Source: Ureibacillus sinduriensis BLB-1 = JCM 15800
Lineage (GTDB): Bacteria; Bacillota; Bacilli; Bacillales_A; Planococcaceae
Assembly (NCBI RefSeq): GCF_000772955.1
Contig: NZ_JPVO01000043.1
Coordinates: forward strand, 1 to 64,000
Direction of reading: 5' to 3'
DNA length: 64,000 nucleotides
Shown: positions 26,677 through 37,688 of the stretch, in pieces
Layout of the letters: each line of letters opens with the position of its first letter
Numbering within the stretch: position 1 is the first letter of the stretch
Made by a program: the position numbers and the translations under genes
Notes under the pieces: model-generated
The model's input: the letters and a program-made list of their open reading frames with translations, nothing else
The model's database searches: none
What the model was told of the DNA's origin: nothing

Positions 26677-26979
26677 TTACTTATTTAATTCATACTCTTC
26701 TTTAACAAACCGGCCTTCGTGGCGAACTCGTTTATAGCTGGAAAAGGCTTTGACGCCTCCAACCAGAATAAATACGGCGGCAATTAAAAAGCCGACTACT
26801 GTTGGATTAACGACACATGTATTAAGGCCGAATAAAATCACGAAAATTCCGAGCGCAACACCAGCTTTTGCTTTATACCATTTCCTTTGAATAGGCAGAG
26901 TGGAACGGAATTCCTTCGCTTTGTTGTAAAGATAAGCTGCAAATGAGACGATTATAAAAAACAAGAAAAATATATTCAC
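26677..26979 (-). CDS. ytpI: Small membrane protein YtpI
   Basis: Function unknown. The 100 residues have three hydrophobic stretches: MNIFFLFFIIVSFAAYLY, AGVALGIFVILFGLN and VVGFLIAAVFILVGG, with charged loops (KEFRSTLPIQRKWYK) and a charged tail. The GTG at 26979 is eight bases after GGGAGG; the longer upstream frame overlaps nrnA and has no ribosome site. It is divergent from nrnA. B. subtilis has ytpI in the same place. Confidence 0.85.
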   Translation of the reverse strand: MNIFFLFFIIVSFAAYLYNKAKEFRSTLPIQRKWYKAKAGVALGIFVILFGLNTCVVNPTVVGFLIAAVFILVGGVKAFSSYKRVRHEGRFVKEEYELNK

Positions 26980-27103
26980 CGATTTTACCTCCCAAAAGGT
27001 GCGTAATTGCTTTATGTACTGAGTGCTTCCATTATTGTAACGATTTTTATAAAAAAAAGCTAACACATAAAACGAAAAACAGAAGATACAGGAGGAATTC
27101 CTT

Positions 27104-28051
27104 TTGAAACGACAAATCATCGACAAAATTGAGCAATATGATACAATAATCATCCATAGACATGTTCGGCCGGATCCGGACGCATATGGTTCACAATTTG
27201 GACTAAAACGACTACTAGAAGCGAACTACCCAAATAAAAGAATCTATGCGATTGGGGAACACGATCCGTCTCTAACTTTTTTGGAAACTCCGGAAACAAT
27301 CACTGATGAAGTATTTAATGAAAGCCTGGTTATAGTAACAGATACTGCAAATACAGGACGGATTGATGATACTCGATATAATGCCGGCGAATTCCTGATT
27401 AAAATAGACCATCATCCGAATGATGATCAATACGGTGATTTGTTATGGGTGGATACAGGCGCAAGTTCATGCAGTGAAATGATTTATGAGTTATTCATGG
27501 AAGGAAAAGAGTATAAAAATTGGAATTTGCCAGATGCAAGTGCACGTCTCCTTTTTGCGGGTATCGTTGGTGATACGGGTCGCTTCATCTATCCAAGTGC
27601 TTCTGTAAGAACATTTGAAATTGCAGGCCAATTGATCAAATATAATTTTGACAGAACTGAAGTATTTAACGGGATGTATGAGAAAGAACCAAATTTATTG
27701 CATCTGCAAGGATATATCTATGAAAATTTTGAAATAGATGAAAATGGAGCTTGTTTTATAAAACTGACAAAAGAAGTTCTGGAGAAGTTTCAAGTAACGC
27801 CTTCCGATACGTCGTTATTGGTGGGTTCTTTAAGTGATATTAAAGGGGTTGTTGCTTGGGTATTTTTGGTGGAAGAAGCGGAACAAATCCGTGTACGTCT
27901 TCGCTCGAAAGGTCCTGTCATCAATGAGCTAGCAAAGAAGTTCAACGGAGGTGGGCATCCCCTTGCTTCAGGTGCAACCGCATATTCATGGGAAGAAGCA
28001 AGCCGGGTAATAGAAGAATTAAAAGAAATCTGCCAACAATTTAAAAAATAA
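27104..28051 (+). CDS. nrnA: Bifunctional oligoribonuclease / pAp phosphatase NrnA
   Basis: DHH-DHHA1 phosphoesterase that degrades nano-RNA 2-5 nucleotides long and dephosphorylates 3'-phosphoadenosine 5'-phosphate. The 315 residues show the metal motifs HRHVRPDPDAYGSQ, VTDTANTGR, DHHPNDD and, in the DHHA1 domain, the substrate loop NGGGHPLASGA near 285. The start is TTG at 27104, with AGGAGGAATT upstream. B. subtilis carries ytrH and ytrI between nrnA and dnaE; here dnaE follows after 17 bases, so those sporulation genes are missing from this locus. Confidence 0.95.
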   Translation: MKRQIIDKIEQYDTIIIHRHVRPDPDAYGSQFGLKRLLEANYPNKRIYAIGEHDPSLTFLETPETITDEVFNESLVIVTDTANTGRIDDTRYNAGEFLIKIDHHPNDDQYGDLLWVDTGASSCSEMIYELFMEGKEYKNWNLPDASARLLFAGIVGDTGRFIYPSASVRTFEIAGQLIKYNFDRTEVFNGMYEKEPNLLHLQGYIYENFEIDENGACFIKLTKEVLEKFQVTPSDTSLLVGSLSDIKGVVAWVFLVEEAEQIRVRLRSKGPVINELAKKFNGGGHPLASGATAYSWEEASRVIEELKEICQQFKK

Positions 28052-28068
28052 TATTGGAGGGATGAAGT

Positions 28069-31000
28069 GTGACAGTTGTATATCCACAAATACGAACGAG
28101 TGCAGATTTATTGAAAAGTACAATTCGTATGGAAGAGCTCATCCCTTTTTTACAATCCCAGAAGGCAATAGTGTGTGCAATGGTTAATACGAAATTGTAC
28201 GGGCTTTTGCCTTTTTGGTATACGATGAAGAAAAACGGAATTCACCCGGTGATCGGTTTATCCATTATGGTTGAACTTACCGATGAAATTTCCCTTCCGC
28301 TGATCATATACGCAAAAGATAATGACGGATATAAAAATCTATTGAAAATAAGCAGTAGTATTTCCATCCGTAAAGATGAAAAGATTCCATGGCGTTGGCT
28401 GGCAGCTTATTCAAAAGGGTGTGCGGCCGTTATTTCAACGGAATCTGAGCAGTGGTTCAGTGAGAGCAATGTGGGATTTGTAGAGCAGGTTGCCGAAACT
28501 TTCCAATTTGATTTTTACTTTGGTATTGCTCGAAGTGGAGGAATTATTTCGCCGATAGAACAAAGAGCCATGCACTTGAGTCAAGTATACAACATAAAAT
28601 GTATAGCCACTCACGAATGCTTATTTTTATATCGGGAAGACCATTTTGCATATAAGGTTGCGAGAGCAATCGAAACGGGTGTCAAACTGAACGAAGCAAT
28701 ACATAGTCCTCATGAAAATAAGTTTGTCCCAACAGCAGCGGAGTGGCAAGATTGGTATCAAGATCAACCCCAATTGCTCGAAAATAGCAGGCACTTTCTA
28801 TTGAACTGTCGGGTTGACCTTTCGTATGATCAACACTTCATGCCAAAATTCCCCTTAGAATCCGGTCAGACTTCGGCAACAGTTTTGGCTGAAATGGCTA
28901 TGTCGGGCCTGAGGGAACGTTTGCAGACAAACACCCCAAATGAACAGTACGTTAACCGGCTGCAATATGAATTACAGGTCATTATTTCCATGGGATATGC
29001 AGATTATTTTCTGATTGTTGCCGACTTCATGAACTTCGCCAAAGATGCGAAAGTCTTGACGGGTCCCGGACGTGGATCCTCTGCAAGTTCGCTTGTTGCC
29101 TATTGTTTGAATATAACTCAGGTAGATCCTTTAAAATATGGCCTATTATTTGAGCGATTCTTAAACCCTGAACGGATTACCCTTCCGGATATCGATATTG
29201 ACTTTGTTGATACAAAGCGACAGGAAGTCATTCAATATGTAGCCAATAAATACGGCAAACAATATGTAGCTCAAATTATCACCTTTGGGACTTTGTCTGC
29301 AAAGGCTGTGGCAAGAGATGTTGCCCGGATGTTCAATTTCGAAAGTGAGACACTTGCCATGATCTCGAAGTTGATACCCAATAAAACGGGAATTACTTTG
29401 CAGGAAGTCTATGCAACTTCCGAAGGCTTCCGGAAGTGGGTGGAAGCCGAAGAAATTCGGAAAACTTGGTTTACAGCGGCGAAAAAACTTGAGGGTCTGC
29501 CAAGGAATGCATCAACACATGCTGCGGGGGTAGTACTTAGCCCAATGCCATTAGTTGAAGTAGTGCCCATTGAAGAAGGGCATGACGGGATTTATTTAAC
29601 ACAGTGGCCGATGCAAGAAGTTGAACAAGTAGGCTTATTAAAAATGGATTTTTTGGGCCTCCGTAATTTAACAATATTAGAAAATATCCGCCAATCAATT
29701 TACTACACACATAAAAAGTGGATCGATTTTGACCAAATCCCATTAAATGATGAAAAAACCTTTCAGCTATTAAGAAATGGTGATACAACGGGAATATTCC
29801 AGCTTGAATCGGATGGGATGAAAAATGCGTTAAGAGTGATAGCGCCGACTGAGTTTTTGGATATTGTGGCGGTAAATGCCCTTTATCGACCAGGCCCGAT
29901 GGAATTTATTCCAGTATACGCCAGAAGGAAAGCGAAGCAGGAGCGTGTCGGGATGCCGCATCCTGTACTGGAACCAATTCTAAAGGAGACATATGGAGTA
30001 ATTGTGTATCAAGAGCAAATAATGCAAATTGCCCATATATTTGCCGGTTTTACAATCGGTCAGGCGGACTTGTTAAGAAGAGCTGTCAGTAAGAAAAAAA
30101 GGGAAGTGATGGAACAACAGCAACAAGCATTTGTAAACGGAGCAATATCGAAAGGCTACCCGGAAAGTATAGCAAAAGAAGTTTACGATTTAATTGTTCG
30201 GTTTGCGGATTATGGTTTCCCAAAGAGCCATGCAGTTGCCTATAGTATAATCTCCTATCAAATGGCATATTTGAAAGCAAACTACCCGGCCAATTTTTAC
30301 GCCGCCCTGATGACGAATGCTACAGGCAATCATGAAAAGCTTTTCCAGTTGATACTAGAAGCAAAAAATAAGGGGATAGCTGTCTTGAAGCCTTCTATCC
30401 GAAAGAGCCAGCGGTTTTTTACAGTGGAAGAAGGGAAAATACGGTTCAGCTTATCGGCCATTAAAGGTGTACCGCAGCCATTCTTGCAAAAAATTATCGC
30501 CATTCGAAAATCGAAAGAGCAACCTTTTGAAGATATTTTTGATTTGGCTGTATCTTTGAGTGCTGTCCACTTTACTCGAAAAGTCATCGAACCTTTGGTG
30601 AAGTCAGGAGCTTTAGATGATTTCGGGAAAGATAGAGCTACACTTTTGGCCACCATCGAAGCTGCAGGAAAGCATGCTTCACTCGTTCGACCAAACGAAG
30701 AAGATAATGACTTATTCACAACCGATAGCTTAATCTTTGGCAAACCGAAATATGTAGAAGCACATACAATACCCGAAAAGATGAAGCTCCAGTTTGAAAA
30801 AGAAGCGCTAGGTTTTTACTTAAGCGAGCACCCGGTTGCATTGGAGAGAGCGAAATGGCAAGACGTGAATGCTACGACAAAAGGCCTTGATCAAGCCCGA
30901 TCAAATAGCTTTATAAAATTTGTGGGGATGGTTGAAAGTATACGCCAAATCCGTACGAAAAAAGGGGAGTTAATGGCTTTTATCCAACTGCAGGACGAGT

Positions 31001-31152
31001 ATGGGTCGATCTCTGCCACACTTTTTCCGCAAAGCTATAATGAAGTCATCGGCTGGATCAAAGAGGACAGGATTGTGCGTGTTGAAGGAATACTGGAACA
31101 ACGCAATGGAAATTTGCAAATTAAAGTAAAAACGATGGAAATCGGTCAATAG
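28069..31152 (+). CDS. dnaE: DNA polymerase III alpha subunit DnaE (short, DnaE3-like)
   Basis: Error-prone replicative polymerase that in Firmicutes extends RNA primers before PolC takes over. At 1027 residues it is somewhat shorter than B. subtilis DnaE. The order is a PHP-like domain (1-200), palm with the catalytic LPDIDIDFVD (near 375), fingers with NASTHAAGVV, helix-hairpin-helix and an OB fold near the C terminus (SFIKFVGMVESIRQIRTKKG). The PHP metal residues are lost: the HxH at the start is replaced by YPQIR and TDHG by MVNTK. The GTG start follows GGAGGGATG. It is probably cotranscribed with nrnA. Confidence 0.94.
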   Translation: MTVVYPQIRTSADLLKSTIRMEELIPFLQSQKAIVCAMVNTKLYGLLPFWYTMKKNGIHPVIGLSIMVELTDEISLPLIIYAKDNDGYKNLLKISSSISIRKDEKIPWRWLAAYSKGCAAVISTESEQWFSESNVGFVEQVAETFQFDFYFGIARSGGIISPIEQRAMHLSQVYNIKCIATHECLFLYREDHFAYKVARAIETGVKLNEAIHSPHENKFVPTAAEWQDWYQDQPQLLENSRHFLLNCRVDLSYDQHFMPKFPLESGQTSATVLAEMAMSGLRERLQTNTPNEQYVNRLQYELQVIISMGYADYFLIVADFMNFAKDAKVLTGPGRGSSASSLVAYCLNITQVDPLKYGLLFERFLNPERITLPDIDIDFVDTKRQEVIQYVANKYGKQYVAQIITFGTLSAKAVARDVARMFNFESETLAMISKLIPNKTGITLQEVYATSEGFRKWVEAEEIRKTWFTAAKKLEGLPRNASTHAAGVVLSPMPLVEVVPIEEGHDGIYLTQWPMQEVEQVGLLKMDFLGLRNLTILENIRQSIYYTHKKWIDFDQIPLNDEKTFQLLRNGDTTGIFQLESDGMKNALRVIAPTEFLDIVAVNALYRPGPMEFIPVYARRKAKQERVGMPHPVLEPILKETYGVIVYQEQIMQIAHIFAGFTIGQADLLRRAVSKKKREVMEQQQQAFVNGAISKGYPESIAKEVYDLIVRFADYGFPKSHAVAYSIISYQMAYLKANYPANFYAALMTNATGNHEKLFQLILEAKNKGIAVLKPSIRKSQRFFTVEEGKIRFSLSAIKGVPQPFLQKIIAIRKSKEQPFEDIFDLAVSLSAVHFTRKVIEPLVKSGALDDFGKDRATLLATIEAAGKHASLVRPNEEDNDLFTTDSLIFGKPKYVEAHTIPEKMKLQFEKEALGFYLSEHPVALERAKWQDVNATTKGLDQARSNSFIKFVGMVESIRQIRTKKGELMAFIQLQDEYGSISATLFPQSYNEVIGWIKEDRIVRVEGILEQRNGNLQIKVKTMEIGQ

Positions 31153-31179
31153 CGAGAAAAAAGAAACGTTAATTACGAA

Positions 31180-31210
31180 AACTGTGCAACTGTTGCACAG
31201 TTTTTTCTTT
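31180..31210 (+). terminator. dnaE terminator
   Basis: ACTGTGCAAC / GTTGCACAGT is followed by TTTTTTCTTT. The T-tract overlaps the -35 of the next promoter. Confidence 0.8.
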
Positions 31211-31236
31211 ACAAAAGGAACAACATTATGTATTCT
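31208..31236 (+). promoter_or_regulatory. Promoter of the FadR-type regulator-accDA unit
   Basis: TTTACA (31208-31213), a 17-base spacer and TATTCT (31231-31236) put the start of transcription near 31243, at the edge of the dyad operator. Confidence 0.55.
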
Positions 31237-31241
31237 AATGG

Positions 31242-31260
31242 AAAGTGGTCAGACCACTTT
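31242..31260. promoter_or_regulatory. FadR-type (GntR-family) operator dyad
   Basis: AAAGTGGTCAGACCACTTT is a perfect 19-base dyad whose core TGGTCAGACCA matches the TGGTnnnACCA half-site pattern of FadR-subfamily regulators such as PdhR and LldR. It overlaps the predicted transcription start, where binding would repress. Confidence 0.75.
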
Positions 31261-31415
31261 TAAGCTGATAAAATTTTAAAAACCAAAAATCAGTTTTTCA
31301 GAGCTCATTATATTTTCTAGTCTAACCAAAATATCATCATTTCTAATGTTTGTTATGTGATTTACATTTGTGCGGATAAAAATGCCTTTAGTTCCTAACG
31401 TCATGCGGGGTGCTT

Positions 31416-32063
31416 ATGGATAAAAAACAAGAAAACAAAAAAGTATTTTTAGAGATTGTTAATCAATTAAGACAGTTAATTAAACACGAGGGGATTAAAC
31501 CGGGGGAAAAACTACCTTCAGAACGTGTACTATCTGAAAGACTGAATGTTGGCCGTTCTTCAGTAAGAGAGGCGCTGCGCAGCTTGGAGCTGCTGGGACT
31601 TATCGAAACAAGACATGGCGGGGGTACCTTTTTATCTTCTGTTTCATCCAACCAACTGGTTGAGCTCCTAGCATCCTTTATTTTACAAGAAAATAAGGCG
31701 ATAGAGGATGTTCATATAGTGAGAAGAATGCATGAAAAGGAAGCCATAAGAGTCATATGTTCAGAACAATCTTTAAGAAGTTTGCCGGTTTGGGAGAGCT
31801 TGTTCATGAAACTGGAACTAGAGAATGAAATTGTCAGGGACCTATTACTAAGAGAAATAATGATTGCATCCGGTAATAGATTAGCTTTAAAAATATGGCT
31901 GCAGCTCGTCGCATATAGTGCAACACCATTAAAAAAGCTATCCACTGAAGAAGAAAAACCGATGCTTCAAAGACTAGTAAAATCATTGCAGCTAGGTTAT
32001 GAAAATGAAGCTACCAGCGCATATGAAAACTGGATGCACTATTTGAAAAATTCATCATCATAA
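31416..32063 (+). CDS. FadR-subfamily GntR transcriptional regulator
   Basis: One-component repressor or activator that responds to a small organic acid or acyl-CoA. The 215 residues have an N-terminal winged helix (about 10-75: GEKLPSERVLSERLNVGRSSVREALRSLE in part, then RHGGGTFL) and a short helical FCD-type effector domain. The start is ATG at 31416 after GCGGGG. It is 18 bases upstream of accD and probably in one operon with accDA. A perfect FadR-type dyad lies at its predicted promoter, pointing to autoregulation and control of accDA. In B. subtilis malS, not a regulator, lies between dnaE and accD. The effector is unknown. Confidence 0.85.
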   Translation: MDKKQENKKVFLEIVNQLRQLIKHEGIKPGEKLPSERVLSERLNVGRSSVREALRSLELLGLIETRHGGGTFLSSVSSNQLVELLASFILQENKAIEDVHIVRRMHEKEAIRVICSEQSLRSLPVWESLFMKLELENEIVRDLLLREIMIASGNRLALKIWLQLVAYSATPLKKLSTEEEKPMLQRLVKSLQLGYENEATSAYENWMHYLKNSSS

Positions 32064-32081
32064 ATGCAAGGGGGAAAAACA

Positions 32082-32954
32082 GTGGCAATTAGAAGTTTAT
32101 TATCTATTAACAAAAAGAAACAAAAAGGTGTCATTGTAGACCGCAACAAAGAAAACTCCTTTCCAGCAGATTTAATGACAAAATGTCCGGAGTGTAAAAA
32201 AATCTACTTAACGAAGGAATTGGACAACAATTTAAAAGTTTGTCCTAATTGCGATCATCACTACAAAATGACTGCATGGGAACGAGTTTCTATTTTAATG
32301 GATGAAGGTACATTTGTGTCTTTCGATGAGAACCTGCGTACTTCCAACCCATTAAAATTCCCTTCCTATCTAGACAAAATTGAGATTGATTCACATAAAA
32401 CGGGTTTAAACGAAGCGGTATTGACGGGAATGGGAAGCATTGATGGATCGCAAGTGGTTGTAGCCATTATGGATTCGCATTTTCGTATGGGTTCGATGGG
32501 ATCGGTGGTTGGCGAAAAAATAACACGGGCGATTGAAAAAGCGACGGAATATTCATTGCCATTTATAATTTTCACTGCTAGTGGTGGAGCACGTATGCAA
32601 GAAGGCGTAATCTCGCTTATGCAGATGGCCAAAACAAGTGTTGCACTTAAACGCCATAGTGATCATGGGCTGCTTTTCATCTCTATTATGACCCATCCGA
32701 CAACAGGAGGGGTATCGGCAAGTTTTGCATCACTAGGGGATTTAAACATTGCTGAGCCACAAGCTTTAATCGGTTTTGCTGGGAGACGTGTAATTGAACA
32801 AACGGTTCGTGAAAAGCTGCCGGAAGATTTCCAAACAGCGGAATTTTTACTTGCACATGGTCAACTGGATGCTATCTTCCATCGCAAAGAAATGCGCGAT
32901 AAGTTAGCGACAATTGTTAAGCTGCACCAAAAAGGAGGAGTTTCGAATGTCTAA
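32082..32954 (+). CDS. accD: Acetyl-CoA carboxylase carboxyltransferase subunit beta
   Basis: With AccA it transfers the carboxyl group from biotin to acetyl-CoA to make malonyl-CoA, the committed step of fatty-acid synthesis. The 290 residues have the N-terminal zinc finger [12 protein letters not shown]... CPNCDHHYK and the crotonase-fold core with [12 protein letters not shown] and [10 protein letters not shown]. The GTG at 32082 follows AAGGGGG; an in-frame ATG six codons upstream has no ribosome site. The last eight bases overlap accA. Confidence 0.96.
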   Translation: MAIRSLLSINKKKQKGVIVDRNKENSFPADLMTKCPECKKIYLTKELDNNLKVCPNCDHHYKMTAWERVSILMDEGTFVSFDENLRTSNPLKFPSYLDKIEIDSHKTGLNEAVLTGMGSIDGSQVVVAIMDSHFRMGSMGSVVGEKITRAIEKATEYSLPFIIFTASGGARMQEGVISLMQMAKTSVALKRHSDHGLLFISIMTHPTTGGVSASFASLGDLNIAEPQALIGFAGRRVIEQTVREKLPEDFQTAEFLLAHGQLDAIFHRKEMRDKLATIVKLHQKGGVSNV

Positions 32955-33912
32955 GTCTCTTGACTTTGAAGAACCTGTTGTAAAACTACGTGAAAAAATC
33001 GGTGAATTAAAAGAAATTGCCAAGAGTGCAGAAGTCGATATGTCAAGCGAAATTGAAACACTTGAAACGCGACTTAAACAATTAGAAGCAAAGATCTACT
33101 CAAATATGGAGCCTTGGGACAGGGTGCAAGTAGCTAGACATGCCCAACGTCCTACCACATCCGATTATATTGAAGAAATCTTCTCGGATTTTATCGAATT
33201 GCATGGGGATCGATCTTTCGGAGATGACGAAGCAATAATTGGGGGAATTGCAAGTTTTGAAGGGCAGCCGATTACGATTATCGGTCATCAAAGGGGTAAA
33301 TCAACAAAAGAAAATATACGACGTAATTTCGGGATGCCGCATCCGGAGGGCTATCGAAAAGCATTACGTTTAATGAAGCAAGCAGAAAAATTTAACCGGC
33401 CAATCATCTGTTTTATTGATACAAAGGGAGCTTATCCTGGTAAAGCTGCTGAAGAACGTGGACAAAGTGAAGCGATAGCAAGAAACCTTTTTGAAATGGC
33501 TGGACTAAAAGTACCTGTTATTAGTGTTGTCATTGGTGAAGGTGGCAGTGGGGGAGCACTGGCGTTAGGCGTTGCAAACAAAATTTATATGCTAGAAAAT
33601 TCAACATATTCTGTTATCTCTCCGGAAGGTGCTGCGTCAATTCTTTGGAAAGATGCATCATTGGCTAAACAAGCGGCAGAGGCTATGAAAATTACTGCGT
33701 TTGATTTGAAAGAGATGGGGATTATCGATGGGATTGTCAATGAGGTTGCTGGGGGAGCGCACCGGGATGTACAAGCTCAAGCACTAGAATTAAAAAATTG
33801 CATTTCCGAAGCGTTATCGCAACTGAATTCTTTATCAGAAGCTGAATTGATTGATGATCGATACGAGAAATTTAGAAAAATAGGGGAATTCATCGAAGAA
33901 GAAGTAAACTGA
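32947..33912 (+). CDS. accA: Acetyl-CoA carboxylase carboxyltransferase subunit alpha
   Basis: Partner of AccD in the carboxyltransferase. The 321 residues show a coiled helical N terminus ([18 protein letters not shown]), HGDRSFGDD, the CoA/biotin site residues in [18 protein letters not shown] and [13 protein letters not shown]. The ATG at 32947 follows AAAGGAGGAG inside accD, so the two are coupled and made in equal amounts. A terminator follows. Confidence 0.97.
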   Translation: MSKSLDFEEPVVKLREKIGELKEIAKSAEVDMSSEIETLETRLKQLEAKIYSNMEPWDRVQVARHAQRPTTSDYIEEIFSDFIELHGDRSFGDDEAIIGGIASFEGQPITIIGHQRGKSTKENIRRNFGMPHPEGYRKALRLMKQAEKFNRPIICFIDTKGAYPGKAAEERGQSEAIARNLFEMAGLKVPVISVVIGEGGSGGALALGVANKIYMLENSTYSVISPEGAASILWKDASLAKQAAEAMKITAFDLKEMGIIDGIVNEVAGGAHRDVQAQALELKNCISEALSQLNSLSEAELIDDRYEKFRKIGEFIEEEVN

Positions 33913-33959
33913 TTGAGCATGAGATGCTAATAGAATACTTTGAAAATAATGCCAGCGAA

Positions 33960-33994
33960 ATGACAAAATCCTAAATGGGTTTTGTCGTTTTTTT
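33960..33994 (+). terminator. accDA terminator
   Basis: GACAAAATCC / GGGTTTTGTC is followed by a run of seven T. Confidence 0.85.
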
Positions 33995-35375
<1,381 letters not shown>

Positions 35376-35398
35376 CTATAGTAAACGGAGAGAAGACT

Positions 35399-37159
35399 AT
35401 GAGAAAAACAAAAATCGTTTGTACTATTGGTCCAGCCAGTGAATCGAGTGAATCGCTTACCAAATTAATGGAAGCAGGAATGAATGTAGCAAGATTAAAC
35501 TTTTCCCACGGGAATCATGAAGAACATTCAGTCAGAATTGCGACAATTCGTGAAGTGGCACGAAAATTGAATAAAACTGTAGGAATATTATTAGATACAA
35601 AAGGTCCTGAAATTCGTACACATACAATGGAAAATGGTGAGTTGCATCTTAAGCAAGGACAAGTAATCGACATTTCGATGACAGAGGTAATAGGAAATGA
35701 AAACTGCTTCTCTGTGACGTATGAAAACCTAATTGAAGATGTAGACCAGGACGATCGCATTTTATTGGATGATGGGTTGATCGAACTCCGTGTACTTGCA
35801 AAGGATCTTGAAAAAGGTTTAATCCATACAATTGTTGAAAATGCCGGCCTTTTGAAAAATAAAAAAGGTGTCAACGTACCAGGCGTATCCGTGAAACTTC
35901 CTGGAATTACCGAAAAAGATGCCCAGGATATTTTATTCGGTATCGAACAAGGGGTTGATTTTATCGCTGCATCCTTTGTTCGTACAGCTAAAGACGTTCT
36001 TGAAATCCGTGAATTGCTTGAACAAAATAATGGTAGCCATATTCAAATCATTCCAAAAATCGAGAACCAAGAGGGTGTCGATAATATTGATGAAATTATC
36101 CAAGTCTCGGATGGTTTAATGGTTGCCCGAGGGGATTTGGGGGTTGAAATTCCGGCAGAAGAAGTTCCGCTTGTTCAAAAAACATTAATTAAAAAATGCA
36201 ATTTAGTAGGCAAACCAGTCATTACCGCGACTCAAATGTTGGATTCGATGCAGCGCAATCCACGTCCAACACGTGCTGAAGCAAGTGATGTTGCCAACGC
36301 AATTATTGATGGAACAGATGCCATCATGCTTTCCGGTGAAACAGCTGCCGGACTTTACCCGGTCGAATCGGTCATCACGATGAATAAAATTGCGGAGTAT
36401 ACAGAGAACTCGCAAGATTATCGAGCGATTGTAAACAAGCGCAGTAAAGAAAGAGGAGCTACAATGACGGAGGCTCTTTCCCAAGCGGTTGCTTATACAT
36501 CCATAAACCTTGGCGTAAAATCCGTACTTGCACCTACAGCAAGCGGCACAACCGCTAGAATGATCGCAAAATATCGTCCAGGGGTGCCCATTATCGCCAT
36601 AACGAATATTCCATCGACAGCACAAAAGTTAACGCTTGTTTGGGGGGTAACACCTATCGTTACACCGAAAGTGACGACAACTGACGAAATTTTGGAATTA
36701 TCAGTGGATGAATCGTTGAAGCACGGCTACGTGGACCATGGAGATGTCGTGATCATTACGGCGGGAGTTCCTGTTGGTGAGGCAGGTACGACCAACTTAA
36801 TGAAGGTACATGTAATTGGTGATTTATTGGCAAAAGGGCAAGGTGTTGGCAAGCGTTCGGTTGTTGGTAAGGCAATTGTAGTGAAGAACGCTGAAGAAGC
36901 ACGCAGCTACGATGCTGAGGATGCTATTTTAGTAACTGTAGGAACCGACCGTGAAATGATGGAAGCAATTAAGAAATGTGCCGGAATTATTACGGAAGAA
37001 GGCGGCTTGACAAGCCACGCTGCTGTCGTTGGTTTAAGCCTCGGCATTCCTGTAATTGTTGGCGTAAATGAAGCTACAACACTTATCCGACACGGCCAAG
37101 AAATTACGATGGACGCAGAAACTGGTGTAATTTATAAAGGCCATGCAAGTGTTTTGTAA
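35399..37159 (+). CDS. pyk: Pyruvate kinase with C-terminal PEP-utiliser-like domain
   Basis: Converts PEP and ADP to pyruvate and ATP. The 586 residues have the barrel start [28 protein letters not shown], the catalytic [12 protein letters not shown] and [12 protein letters not shown]. Beyond about residue 475 there is the extra domain of Bacillus-type enzymes, related to the phosphohistidine domain of PEP synthases ([12 protein letters not shown] with the conserved T-S-H). In B. subtilis the gene follows pfkA likewise. GGAGAG precedes the ATG and a strong terminator follows. Confidence 0.97.
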   Translation: MRKTKIVCTIGPASESSESLTKLMEAGMNVARLNFSHGNHEEHSVRIATIREVARKLNKTVGILLDTKGPEIRTHTMENGELHLKQGQVIDISMTEVIGNENCFSVTYENLIEDVDQDDRILLDDGLIELRVLAKDLEKGLIHTIVENAGLLKNKKGVNVPGVSVKLPGITEKDAQDILFGIEQGVDFIAASFVRTAKDVLEIRELLEQNNGSHIQIIPKIENQEGVDNIDEIIQVSDGLMVARGDLGVEIPAEEVPLVQKTLIKKCNLVGKPVITATQMLDSMQRNPRPTRAEASDVANAIIDGTDAIMLSGETAAGLYPVESVITMNKIAEYTENSQDYRAIVNKRSKERGATMTEALSQAVAYTSINLGVKSVLAPTASGTTARMIAKYRPGVPIIAITNIPSTAQKLTLVWGVTPIVTPKVTTTDEILELSVDESLKHGYVDHGDVVIITAGVPVGEAGTTNLMKVHVIGDLLAKGQGVGKRSVVGKAIVVKNAEEARSYDAEDAILVTVGTDREMMEAIKKCAGIITEEGGLTSHAAVVGLSLGIPVIVGVNEATTLIRHGQEITMDAETGVIYKGHASVL

Positions 37160-37180
37160 ACAATAGAACTGAGTAAAATT

Positions 37181-37219
37181 AAAGGGGGCGCCTCGACTTT
37201 AGAGGCTGCCCCTTTTTTC
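37181..37219 (+). terminator. pfkA-pyk terminator
   Basis: AAGGGGGCGCCTC / GAGGCTGCCCCTT is followed by TTTTTTCTT. Confidence 0.92.
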
Positions 37220-37298
37220 TTGTGAGCAGGTTGAAACTATTATTCCATGAAAGCGTATATACTATTATAGAAACAAGTCCAAAAGTGGAGGTTCATTA

Positions 37299-37688
37299 AT
37301 GCGAAAAATAATAGGTGCACTGATAGCTGCGATATTAGTTGAAATAGCCGTTTTTATAGTGGTTGGAAAATTGCTGGGTGTCTTGCCAACATTATTGTTG
37401 ATCATGTTGACTAGTGTGATTGGCGCTTTGGTCGCCAAAAAACAAGGGATCGAGTCTGTACGTAGATTACAAACGAACCTCGCTGAAGGGAACGCCCCGG
37501 GAGTTGCCATCATCGATACTTTTCTAATTTTTGCAGGTGGAGTTTTATTAGTCGCTCCAGGGTTTTTAACAGATCTCTTAGGTGTATCTTTGATTCTTCC
37601 ATATACGAGAAAGTTGTTTAAGCCTGCAATCTACTACTGGTTAAGAAATAAAATGAAAAATGGGCAAATGTTCATTATTCATAAATAG
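37299..37688 (+). CDS. fxsA: FxsA-family membrane protein
   Basis: Small membrane protein; the E. coli homologue suppresses phage T7 exclusion by F plasmids when overproduced, but the housekeeping role is unknown. The 129 residues contain membrane segments at about 5-45 (two) and 70-95, with the conserved GAFLLLIPGFLTD-like block seen as GGVLLVAPGFLTDLLG. A ribosome site GTGGAGG precedes the ATG. Its 3' end overlaps the convergent ytvI by 14 bases, so the two transcripts must overlap. Confidence 0.9.
   Translation: MRKIIGALIAAILVEIAVFIVVGKLLGVLPTLLLIMLTSVIGALVAKKQGIESVRRLQTNLAEGNAPGVAIIDTFLIFAGGVLLVAPGFLTDLLGVSLILPYTRKLFKPAIYYWLRNKMKNGQMFIIHK

Noticed and set aside
31190-31260. The dyad at 31242 as part of the dnaE terminator
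   Set aside because: The dnaE terminator is complete upstream, and the dyad has no T-run of termination quality; its core matches a FadR-type operator.
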